Assembly: GCA_018242205.1 (NCBI GenBank)
Contig: JAFECJ010000023.1
Span: forward strand, 1 to 63,095
Source of the DNA: Pseudomonadota bacterium
GTDB lineage: Bacteria; Pseudomonadota; Alphaproteobacteria; Rhizobiales; Xanthobacteraceae
Direction of reading: 5' to 3'
DNA length: 63,095 nucleotides
Each line of letters opens with the position of its first letter. The stretch's first letter is position 1. Both the position numbers and the translations under genes were made by a program. Below the pieces are notes generated by a model. That model was not told the DNA's origin and searched no databases. It was given only the letters and a program-made list of their open reading frames with translations. Below, piece by piece: positions 34,791-42,505 of this stretch.

Positions 34791-35963
34791 TCAGCCCTCG
34801 CCGATCTCCTTGAGAATTTCCGCGGTGTGTTCGCCGAGCCTCGGCGACGGGCGGTCGCTCGCGGCACGCCAGCCGTCGATCACGATCGGCGTGCGCACGC
34901 CGGGAATCTTGCCGGACTTGGCGTCGGCGCTTGGATATTCGAGCTTCATGCCGCGATGGATGACCTGCGGGTCGTTGAACACCTGCTCGACATTGTTGAT
35001 CGGGCCGGCCGGCACGCCCTGCGTCTCGAGCTGGGCCAACAGATCGTCACGCTTCATCTTTGACGTCAGCGCGGACAGCTTGCCGATCAGTTCCTCGCGA
35101 TGCGTCAGGCGGCCGGTGTTGTCGGCGTAGGCCGGGTTCTGCGCCAACTCGGGTACGCCGAGAATGTTGCACAGCTTGATGTACTGGCCGGTGTTGCCGG
35201 TCGCGATGATGACGTGGCCATCGGCCACCGGGAAAACCTGGTACGGCACGATGTTGGCGTGCGCGTTGCCGATGCGTTTCGGGATATTGCCGGACACCAT
35301 GAAGTTGAGCGCCTGGTTCGACAGCACGCCGACGGTGGAGTCGACCAGCGCGGTATCGACGTAGCAGCCCTTGCCGGTGGTCTGACGCTGATGCAGCGCA
35401 GCAAGAATGCCGATCACCGAATAGACGCCCGTGAAGATGTCCGACATCGGAATGCCGATGCGGGTCGGCTCGCCGTCGGGCATGCCGGTCAGGTCCATCA
35501 CGCCGCCCATGCCCTGCGCCATCAAGTCATAGCCGGCGCGCTTGGCGTAGGGGCCATCCTGGCCGAAGCCGGTCACCGAGCAATAGATCAGGTGCGGGAA
35601 CTCGTCCTTCATGCTCGCATAGTCGAGCTTGAACTTGGCGAGACCGCCGACTTTGAAGTTCTCGATCAGCACGTCCGATTTCGCCGCCAGCTTGCGCACG
35701 ATGCGCTGGCCTTCGGGGTCTTCGAAGTCGAGTTCGATCGAGCGCTTTCCGCGATTGGCGGCGTGAAAGTAGGCGGCGCCAAGGTGGTCGCCTTCTTTCG
35801 CTTCAACGAAGGGTGGGCCCCACTGACGGGTGTCGTCGCCGGCGCCCTTGCGCTCGACCTTGATGACGTCGGCACCGAGATCGGCCAGCGTCTGCCCAGC
35901 CCAGGGACCGGCCAGAATGCGGGCGAGTTCAAGGACGCGAACGCCTTGCAGGGGCTTGGACAT
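34791..35963 (-). CDS. family III CoA-transferase (CaiB/BaiF type)
   Basis: Class III CoA-transferase of 390 residues. The N-terminal GVRVLELARILAGPWAGQTLADLGADVIKVE and the region containing the expected catalytic Asp (GYDLMAQGMGGVMDLTG) are typical. Such enzymes move CoA between organic acids, for example from succinyl-CoA to a dicarboxylate. It is divergent from a TRAP importer followed by malonyl-CoA decarboxylase, so activation of an imported dicarboxylate is a reasonable but unproven role. GGAG lies 9 nt upstream of ATG 35963. Confidence 0.88.
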   Translation of the reverse strand: MSKPLQGVRVLELARILAGPWAGQTLADLGADVIKVERKGAGDDTRQWGPPFVEAKEGDHLGAAYFHAANRGKRSIELDFEDPEGQRIVRKLAAKSDVLIENFKVGGLAKFKLDYASMKDEFPHLIYCSVTGFGQDGPYAKRAGYDLMAQGMGGVMDLTGMPDGEPTRIGIPMSDIFTGVYSVIGILAALHQRQTTGKGCYVDTALVDSTVGVLSNQALNFMVSGNIPKRIGNAHANIVPYQVFPVADGHVIIATGNTGQYIKLCNILGVPELAQNPAYADNTGRLTHREELIGKLSALTSKMKRDDLLAQLETQGVPAGPINNVEQVFNDPQVIHRGMKLEYPSADAKSGKIPGVRTPIVIDGWRAASDRPSPRLGEHTAEILKEIGEG

Positions 35964-36227
35964 GACGGGGGTCTCCGGCAGAAGGGAAGATAAATCCAGG
36001 GTCGGCGCGCCTTATAGTGATATCGTTCCGCTCTGGCCAGACCGGGGAATCTCCTGTCCGGAAAAGGCACTTGCGCAGCAAAATGGCGCCGGGCTATGGC
36101 ACTGGGCGGCGGTGGCGGCTACAGTGACACGGGGCCAGTCAACCATAACGCAATGCTTGAGATGTCTGAGGCCTCGGCGCCGCGGACAGATCGGGCGCTG
36201 AAAAGAAATTCAATGGAGGAGGACGTG

Positions 36228-37223
36228 ATGAGGAAGATTGCGACCATTCTGACCGGTGCATTGGCAGTCATTGCGCTGACGGCGTCGGCGCAGGCTCAGG
36301 TGACGCTGAAGGCGTCCCATCAGTTTCCGGGCGGCAAGGGCGACGTGCGCGACGATATGGTGCAGATGATCGCCAAGGAGGTTGGTGCTGCCAATGTCGG
36401 CGTGACGATCCAGGTTTATCCGGGCGCGTCCTTGTTCAAGCCGAATGACCAGTGGAACGCCATGGTCAACGGTCAGCTCGACATGACGCTGTTCCCGCTC
36501 GATTACGCCAGCGGCAAGGTTCCGGCCTTCTCGGCGACTTTGATGCCCGGTCTGATCCGCAGCCAGGAACGCGCCAAGCGCATCAATAACTCGCAATTCA
36601 TGAAGGACATTCGCGCTGAGATCGAGAAGCACGGCGTTATCGTGTTGTCGGACGCCTGGTTCGCCGGCGGCATGGCCTCGAAGGGTGGCTGCATCGTCAA
36701 GCCGGACGACCTGAAGGGCAAGAAGTTCCGCGCTGCCGGTCCGACCTTCGCCGGCATGTGGGAAATGGCTGGCGCCTCGATCGTCTCGCCGCCGTCGAAC
36801 GAAATCTACAACGCCTTCCAGAGCGGCGTTGTGAGCGCCACCGATACCAGCCTCGGTTCGTTCCAGTCGATGCGGCTTTATGAAGTGACGGACTGCCTCA
36901 CCGCGCCGGGCGACAACGCCTTGTGGTTCATGTACGAGCCGGTGCTGATGTCGAAGAAGAGCTTCGCCAAGCTCAACAAGCAGCAGCAGGATGCGGTCAT
37001 CGCCGCGGGCAAGAAGGCTCAGGCCTACTATGAGGGCAAAGCCGACGCGGTCAACGAGGCCGCCGTCAAGGCCTTCAAGGATCACAACGTCAAGGTCGTG
37101 ACGCTGAGCGACGCCGACTATGACCTCTGGATTCAGGAAGCCAAGAAGAGCTCCTATGCCAAGTTCGCAAAGGACGTGCCGATCGGCCAGAAGCTGATCG
37201 ACGAGGCGCTCGCGGTTAAGTAA
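36228..37223 (+). CDS. TRAP transporter substrate-binding protein (DctP type), second system
   Basis: Periplasmic receptor, 331 residues, signal peptide 1-22 (TASAQAQ). Core features are VTLKASHQFPGGKGD, VYPGASLFKPNDQWNAMVNGQLDM, the ligand region KGKKFRAAGPTFAGMWEMAGAS and NEIYNAFQSGVVSATDTS. Strong GGAGGAGG precedes ATG 36228 (a GTG lies one codon earlier). A hairpin terminator after the stop probably keeps it more abundant than the membrane subunits. Linked malonyl-CoA decarboxylase suggests a malonate-like ligand (inference). Confidence 0.9.
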   Translation: MRKIATILTGALAVIALTASAQAQVTLKASHQFPGGKGDVRDDMVQMIAKEVGAANVGVTIQVYPGASLFKPNDQWNAMVNGQLDMTLFPLDYASGKVPAFSATLMPGLIRSQERAKRINNSQFMKDIRAEIEKHGVIVLSDAWFAGGMASKGGCIVKPDDLKGKKFRAAGPTFAGMWEMAGASIVSPPSNEIYNAFQSGVVSATDTSLGSFQSMRLYEVTDCLTAPGDNALWFMYEPVLMSKKSFAKLNKQQQDAVIAAGKKAQAYYEGKADAVNEAAVKAFKDHNVKVVTLSDADYDLWIQEAKKSSYAKFAKDVPIGQKLIDEALAVK

Positions 37224-37238
37224 TCCGATTCAAAACCG

Positions 37239-37268
37239 ACCGGCCGGCGATCTTCGCCGGCCGGTTTT
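37239..37268 (+). terminator. intra-operon terminator after the TRAP receptor gene
   Basis: A perfect 12-bp stem ACCGGCCGGCGA/TCGCCGGCCGGT with a TCT loop, followed by TTT. It lies between the receptor and the dctQ-type gene on the same strand. Partial termination here would give more receptor than permease, as is common for TRAP and ABC operons. Confidence 0.65.
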
Positions 37269-37321
37269 CACGTCCGGTCTTCGCTATCGCGGGCCGACCC
37301 TGCAGTGGGAAACATCGACCG

Positions 37322-37888
37322 ATGGATGCGTTCATCCGTGCTGTGACCTTCCTGTCGCGGCTATCCGGCGTCTTGGCGTCTTTGATGATCGCTGCCGCCG
37401 TCCTCATCATCTGCGACATGGTCATCGAACGTTACGTTCTGAATCTGACCACGATCTGGCAGATCGATGCGGTGACCTATCTCGTGGTGTCGGCGACCTT
37501 CATCGGCAGCGCCTATGTGCTCATGACCAAGGGGCACGTTAATGTCGAGATTTTGCCGCTGCATATCAGCGCACGCGCTCGTTATTGGCTGGCGCTCGGC
37601 ACCGCGGTGTTCGCCATGGGCTTCGTCATCGTGCTGTGGTGGCTGTGCACCCAGTTTTTCTGGCAGGCATGGACCGAGGGGTGGCGGTCCAACACGGTGT
37701 GGCGTGCGCGGTTGTGGATCCCGTATTCGGCGATGCCGATTGGTATCGGCCTGTTGGCGCTGCAATACGTCGTCGATTTTGTTTGCGTATTGACGGGGCG
37801 AACATCGCCGTTTGGCATCAAGGTCGATGAGGACGCCGAGGAGTTCGCCAAAGAACAGGCCAAAGAGTTGCTCGGAGACGCGCCATGA
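37322..37888 (+). CDS. TRAP transporter small permease (DctQ type), second system
   Basis: 188 residues, four hydrophobic segments in the first 160 residues with ATYLVVSATFIGSAY-like VTYLVVSATFIGSAYVLMTKGHVNVEI in part, the DctQ signature, and a charged C-terminal tail ending in EEFAKEQAKELLG. The stop overlaps the dctM-type start (ATGA). Confidence 0.88.
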   Translation: MDAFIRAVTFLSRLSGVLASLMIAAAVLIICDMVIERYVLNLTTIWQIDAVTYLVVSATFIGSAYVLMTKGHVNVEILPLHISARARYWLALGTAVFAMGFVIVLWWLCTQFFWQAWTEGWRSNTVWRARLWIPYSAMPIGIGLLALQYVVDFVCVLTGRTSPFGIKVDEDAEEFAKEQAKELLGDAP

Positions 37889-39207
37889 ATCCCTCGATGC
37901 AAGGCGCGATCGTTCTGGTGACGACGCTCTTCATGCTGCTCTCCGGCATTCCGGTCGCTTTCGGCCTGGGCGCCATCGCGATCATCTTCCTGCTGCTGTT
38001 CCAGGGCGCCGACAGCCTGCACATCGTCGCCGAGACGTTCTATTCGGGTCTCGATGACTTCACGCTCGTCGCCATCCCGATGTTCGTCATGATGGGCGCA
38101 GCGATCGGCTCGTCGCCGGCCGGCAAGGATTTGTACGAGGCGCTGGACCGCTGGCTCTATCGCGTACCCGGCGGTCTCGTCGTCTCGAATCTTGGCGCCT
38201 GTGCCATCTTTGCCGCGCTTACCGGATCGTCGCCGGCCTGCTGCGCGGCCATCGGCAAGATGGGCATTCCGGAAATGCGGCGGCGCGGCTATCCGGACGA
38301 AGTCGCCACCGGTTCGATCTGCGCCGGGGGCACGCTCGGCATCCTCATTCCGCCGTCCGTGACCTTCATCCTCTACGGCATCGCCACCGAAACCTCGATC
38401 GGGCGGCTGTTTATTGCCGGCGTGGTTCCGGGCCTGATGCTGACGGCCATGTTCATGGCGTGGACCGTGTTCGCCATCTGGCGCAGCGGCTTCAGATCGC
38501 ACGCGCCCGGCTTCCGCTATAGCTGGAAGGAAAAGTTCGAGTCGGTGCCGAAGGTGGCGCCGTTCCTCGCCATTGTGCTCGGCGTGATGTACGTGCTCTA
38601 CGGCGGCGTAGCGACGCCATCGGAGGCGGCCGGCGTCGGTGCGGCCTTCTGTCTGGTGCTGGCGATCGTCATCTATCGCTTGTGGCGGCCGGGCCAGATT
38701 TGGCACATCCTGCGCGACACCATGCGCGAGTCGGTGATGATCCTGACTATCATCGCCGCCGCCGTTCTGTTCGGCTACATGCTGACGTCGCTCTATCTGA
38801 CCCAGACCTTGGCGCAAGCGATCGCCGACGCGCACTTCAATCGCTGGGTGCTGATGGGGATGATCAACCTGTTCCTGCTGGTCTGCGGATTCTTCATCCC
38901 GCCGGCGGCGATCATCCTGATGACGTCGCCGATCCTGCTGCCGATTATCACGGCTGCGGGGTTCGATCCGGTCTGGTTCGGCGTCATCCTGACCATCAAC
39001 ATGGAGATTGGCCTGATCCATCCGCCGGTTGGGCTCAACATCTACATTGTGAATGCCATCGCCCCCGACGTCCCGGTCACAAAAGTGATGTGGGGGACGC
39101 TGCCCTACGTCATTTGTATGATGTTGGCGATCGTCATTTTGTGCATATTTCCGGAGATAGCGACGTGGCTGCCGGATCACCTGATGGGGCCGCTTGTCCA
39201 CAAGTGA
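37885..39207 (+). CDS. TRAP transporter large permease (DctM type), second system
   Basis: 440 residues, about 12 helices. Family motifs are FTLVAIPMFVMMGAAIGSSP, GSSPACCAAIGKMGIPEMRRRGY, GTLGILIPPSVTFILYG and GLIHPPVGLNIYIVNAI. Translationally coupled to the small permease gene. Malonyl-CoA decarboxylase follows about 75 bp downstream in the same direction. Confidence 0.92.
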   Translation: MNPSMQGAIVLVTTLFMLLSGIPVAFGLGAIAIIFLLLFQGADSLHIVAETFYSGLDDFTLVAIPMFVMMGAAIGSSPAGKDLYEALDRWLYRVPGGLVVSNLGACAIFAALTGSSPACCAAIGKMGIPEMRRRGYPDEVATGSICAGGTLGILIPPSVTFILYGIATETSIGRLFIAGVVPGLMLTAMFMAWTVFAIWRSGFRSHAPGFRYSWKEKFESVPKVAPFLAIVLGVMYVLYGGVATPSEAAGVGAAFCLVLAIVIYRLWRPGQIWHILRDTMRESVMILTIIAAAVLFGYMLTSLYLTQTLAQAIADAHFNRWVLMGMINLFLLVCGFFIPPAAIILMTSPILLPIITAAGFDPVWFGVILTINMEIGLIHPPVGLNIYIVNAIAPDVPVTKVMWGTLPYVICMMLAIVILCIFPEIATWLPDHLMGPLVHK

Positions 39208-39282
39208 GGTAGTCTGCGTGCAACCGGTTCGGTCGGGGTGGCGTTAAGGCAGGCCGTCCCCATAACCGCGCAAAGGCTGGCG

Positions 39283-40647
39283 ATGAACACCTCGTTTTTC
39301 GGCGAACTCCTGCAGACGATTTCGGACCGTGGCCGGGCCCTGCTCGATCGCGGCCGCGACCGGCGCGGCGACACCGCGGCGCGCTCGGAGAGCCTGGTCG
39401 AACTCTGCGAGCATCTGCTGTCCGGGCGAGGTGAGGCCTCCGGCGTCGCCCGGGCCCGCGATATTCTGACCAGCTACGCCGAATTGACCACGGGGCCGCG
39501 CATCGCGTTTTTCGAGGCGCTGGCCCAGCGTTTCGGCGCCGACGCCGAGCGGATGAAGGCCGCCTTCGCCGCCTGGGAGCGCGAACCGGGCGACAAGACC
39601 GCGGCGGCGCTGCACGCCGCTTCCGAGCCGCGCCGCCAGGAATTGTTCCGCCGGCTCAATCTGGCGCCGGACGGCACCGCGGCGCTGGTGCGCATGCGCG
39701 AACAGCTCATGGACGTGCTGCCGAACCGGCCCGAACTGCAGGCGGTCGACGACGACTTCGTCCATCTGTTCACGTCCTGGTTCAATCGCGGTTTCCTGGT
39801 GCTGCGTCACATCGACTGGTCGACGCCGGCGAACATCCTGGAAAAGATCATCCGCTACGAAGCCGTGCATGAGATCCACGATTGGGACGACCTGCGCCGC
39901 CGTATCGATCCGGAGGATCGGCGCTGTTACGCCTTCTTCCATCCGGCGCTGATCGACGAGCCATTGATCTTCGTCGAGGTCGCCTTGACACGCGACATCC
40001 CCGAGGCGATCGCGCCGATCCTGGCCAAGAGCCGCGACGTCATTGAGCCGGAGAAGGCTCGCACGGCGGTGTTCTATTCGATTTCCAACTGCCAGCGCGG
40101 TCTCGCCGGCGTGTCGTTCGGCAACTTCCTGATCAAACAGGTGGTCGAGGAGATCTGCCGCGAGCTGCCGAAGCTCACGAATCTCGTCACGTTGTCGCCG
40201 GCGCCGACGTTTGCCAAGTGGCTCAAGCGTGAGCGTGCCGCCGATGCGTCGGCTGTCTTCAACGACGCTGACAAGGCGCTGCTGGCGACACTCGACGAGC
40301 CGGGCTGGTGGAACGACGCCGATAAAGTCGAGGCGCTGCTCGACACCATGAAGCGCGCCGCCGCCTATTATTATCTGCGCGCCAAGACGCCGCGCGGCAT
40401 GCCGCTTGATCCGGTGGCGCGTTTCCATCTCGGCAACGGTGCGCGGCTCGAGCGCATCGATTGGCTCGCCGACGCGTCCGACAAGGGCATCGCCCAGTCT
40501 TACGGGCTGATGGTGAATTACCTTTACGATCTCGAGCACATCGAGAAGAACCACGAAGCCTTCGCCGAGCAGCGCACCGTGGTCGCCTCGGGCGCCGTGC
40601 AGCGCTTGCTGCGCCCGTCTTTGGAACTGGTCCCGATCGCGGGCTAG
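39283..40647 (+). CDS. malonyl-CoA decarboxylase
   Basis: Converts malonyl-CoA to acetyl-CoA and CO2. The 454-residue protein has the helical N-terminal domain (about 1-165) and the catalytic GNAT-like domain with VLRHIDWSTPANILEKIIRYEAVH, CYAFFHPALIDEPLIFVEVAL, FYSISNCQRGLAGVSFGNFLIKQV and the terminal DPVARFHLGNGARLERI, which contains the catalytic-region His; these match the MLYCD family well. ATG 39283 fits the usual N-terminus; the open frame to 39238 adds unrelated codons. Placement directly behind a TRAP importer and near a CoA-transferase, with no malonyl-CoA synthetase in sight, points to dicarboxylate use. Confidence 0.93.
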   Translation: MNTSFFGELLQTISDRGRALLDRGRDRRGDTAARSESLVELCEHLLSGRGEASGVARARDILTSYAELTTGPRIAFFEALAQRFGADAERMKAAFAAWEREPGDKTAAALHAASEPRRQELFRRLNLAPDGTAALVRMREQLMDVLPNRPELQAVDDDFVHLFTSWFNRGFLVLRHIDWSTPANILEKIIRYEAVHEIHDWDDLRRRIDPEDRRCYAFFHPALIDEPLIFVEVALTRDIPEAIAPILAKSRDVIEPEKARTAVFYSISNCQRGLAGVSFGNFLIKQVVEEICRELPKLTNLVTLSPAPTFAKWLKRERAADASAVFNDADKALLATLDEPGWWNDADKVEALLDTMKRAAAYYYLRAKTPRGMPLDPVARFHLGNGARLERIDWLADASDKGIAQSYGLMVNYLYDLEHIEKNHEAFAEQRTVVASGAVQRLLRPSLELVPIAG

Positions 40648-41342
40648 GACTTTCCATAGACCGGCACGACGCCGCCGCGCGCCACGGCGTTATCGGGCGA
40701 GGCGAGGTGGAGAATCGTCGCCGCGACTTCTTCGACCTTCGGCCATTGGGCGAAATCGGCTTTGGGCATCGCCTTGCGGTTGGCGGCGGTGTCCATGATG
40801 GACGGCGCCACCGCATTCACGAGGATGCCGTCTTTGGCGACCTCCTCGGCCAGCGCCATCGTCAGCGCGGCGACGCTCGATTTGGCGATGGTGTAGGCCG
40901 CCATGCCGGCGCCCGAGCGCGGCTCGAGCGCGGGGCGCGCGGCGACATTGACAATGCGGCCGCCGCCGCCGGCGGCCTTGATTGCCTTGACCGCGGCGCG
41001 GCAGCACAGGAAGCAGGAAACGAGGTTGCCGTCGAGCTGCGTCATCAGCGCGGCTTTGTCAGTATTCTCGATCGCCCCCATGGCGAAGCCGCCGGCGATA
41101 TGGATCGACGCCCAGAGCTTCAGTCCGTCGTAGATCTTGTCGACGACGGCTTCGTCGGCGAGATCGCCGGCCGCGATCATGGTGACGTTCGTGCTGTCAC
41201 GATGCGCGAAGCGCTGCGCTTCGGTCTCTTGTCGATATGGCACGATGCAGCGGGCGCCGTGATCGAGCAGCGCGGCGACGACGGCGCTGCCAAGCGCCCC
41301 GGTGCCGCCGGTGACCACGATTGTTTTGTTTGTGAAGGGCAT
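40644..41342 (-). CDS. short-chain dehydrogenase/reductase, Ser-less variant
   Basis: Classical-length SDR, 232 residues. The nucleotide motif TGGTGALG and the YxxxK pair (YTIAK) are present. The usual catalytic Ser position (NVSS in typical members) reads NVAA, and the loop before the Tyr is two residues longer. It therefore resembles dihydropteridine-reductase-like SDRs. The substrate is unknown. ATG 41342 follows CGGAG. Its stop overlaps the end of the malonyl-CoA decarboxylase gene on the other strand by 4 bp. Confidence 0.85.
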   Translation of the reverse strand: MPFTNKTIVVTGGTGALGSAVVAALLDHGARCIVPYRQETEAQRFAHRDSTNVTMIAAGDLADEAVVDKIYDGLKLWASIHIAGGFAMGAIENTDKAALMTQLDGNLVSCFLCCRAAVKAIKAAGGGGRIVNVAARPALEPRSGAGMAAYTIAKSSVAALTMALAEEVAKDGILVNAVAPSIMDTAANRKAMPKADFAQWPKVEEVAATILHLASPDNAVARGGVVPVYGKS

Positions 41343-41363
41343 TACACGCTCCGTCATGGGGGC

Positions 41364-41440
41364 TCGTCCCGGCCATCCACGTCTTTGTCAGGGCTACAGC
41401 CTAACGACGTGGATGCCCGGCACAAGGCCGGGCATCACGA
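41364..41440. repeat. REP-like palindromic element
   Basis: Nested inverted repeats: ATCCACGTC (41375-41383) with GACGTGGAT (41406-41414), and GCCCGGC-ACAAG-GCCGGGC (41415-41433). Sequences of this kind are dispersed in Bradyrhizobium/Rhodopseudomonas-type genomes. It fills the gap between the SDR start and the amidotransferase stop. Confidence 0.65.
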
Positions 41441-41448
41441 CGGAGGAA

Positions 41449-42315
41449 CTAACCCCGTCCGCGCTTCACCCGCATCGGCAGCACCTGGTATTCGACCCAG
41501 TTCGCCACCTCGCTGACGCGCAGTTTCTTGTCGAGCACATTCTGGCTGATGCCGTGGCGCCACGACAGCCGCTTGCAAGCGGGATCGCGATCGAGCGTCT
41601 CGAGGTCGCGGGCGAATTCCTTCATGTCGGCCTCATCCGCGAAGAACCCCTCACCGATGAGCCGCGTGCCAATTCGGCGCACGATTACCGCCAGTTCGCG
41701 CAATGGATATTCCGGATGATACTGCACGCCCCAAGCCGTCGAGCCCGGCGTGCGGAACTCCACGGCCTGGACCTGCGACACCGCGTTGCTGGAGAGCACG
41801 GTTGCGCCTGCCGGCAGCGTTTCGACTTCGTCGAGATGAACGGTCGGCGCGTTGAAAACATCGAGCTTGCCGACATACATCGGATGCTTGCGACCGGCCT
41901 CGGTCAACCGGATGCCGCGGCCGAAGCCGATTTCACGGCCTTTGGGATTCCGGCGCACGACGCCGCCGGCCGCGGTTGTGATGATCTGCAGTCCCCAGCA
42001 CGAGCCGAACACCGGCGTGCCGGTACCAAGCGCGGTGCGCACCAGATCGATCTGCCGGGCCACTTCGGGGCCGCCGCTATAAACATGCAGCCCGGAGCCG
42101 GTGATGGCGATGCCGTCATAGCCTTCCAGAGCCTCGCCGGTCGGCAACTGCGCCGTGACGTCGGCCGGCTGGCAGATGTCGACCTGTGCGACCGGCAGGA
42201 GTTCGCGCAGCAGGGCCGCGTAGCCTTTGCTGGCTTCGGTGCCGCCGAACGAGACGTGTTCGGCCATGGTGGCGGGGGTGTTGCCTTCGATGACGAGCAG
42301 ACGGGGGGTAGGCAT
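41449..42315 (-). CDS. class I glutamine amidotransferase-like protein
   Basis: 288 residues. The class I amidotransferase nucleophile elbow GSCWGLQ (C106) and the YHPEYP segment with catalytic His/Glu are intact, so hydrolysis of a gamma-glutamyl amide is likely. No synthetase partner is adjacent. Homologues are often annotated as GMP synthase-like or gamma-glutamyl hydrolases of polyamine/amide metabolism. ATG 42315 has AGGA 5 nt upstream; an earlier in-frame start (42354) is less likely. Confidence 0.85.
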   Translation of the reverse strand: MPTPRLLVIEGNTPATMAEHVSFGGTEASKGYAALLRELLPVAQVDICQPADVTAQLPTGEALEGYDGIAITGSGLHVYSGGPEVARQIDLVRTALGTGTPVFGSCWGLQIITTAAGGVVRRNPKGREIGFGRGIRLTEAGRKHPMYVGKLDVFNAPTVHLDEVETLPAGATVLSSNAVSQVQAVEFRTPGSTAWGVQYHPEYPLRELAVIVRRIGTRLIGEGFFADEADMKEFARDLETLDRDPACKRLSWRHGISQNVLDKKLRVSEVANWVEYQVLPMRVKRGRG

Positions 42316-42505
42316 GGTGTCCTGGGAAAGCGGAGCGTCAAACTGACGCGGCATGAATAGCAGAGATACGTCGAAGCCAAGGCATTTGGCAATCTGGCGG
42401 GGAAATTTTGGGCTTTAATGCGCGTTAACAGGGGGCAGCATAGATTATGCCGCGCCGGCCCGTCTTCGCCGCCGGCAGGGCGAATCATGCGAACCGGGAT
42501 GCCCC

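Noticed and set aside
37582..39201. 539-codon minus-strand frame opposite the second DctM gene
   Set aside because: Arg/His/Asp-rich shadow of a conserved permease gene.
42415..42428. TTAA-N6-TTAAC upstream of glpD as a CtrA box
   Set aside because: The CtrA consensus needs a 7-bp spacer; here it is 6, and no second site is seen.
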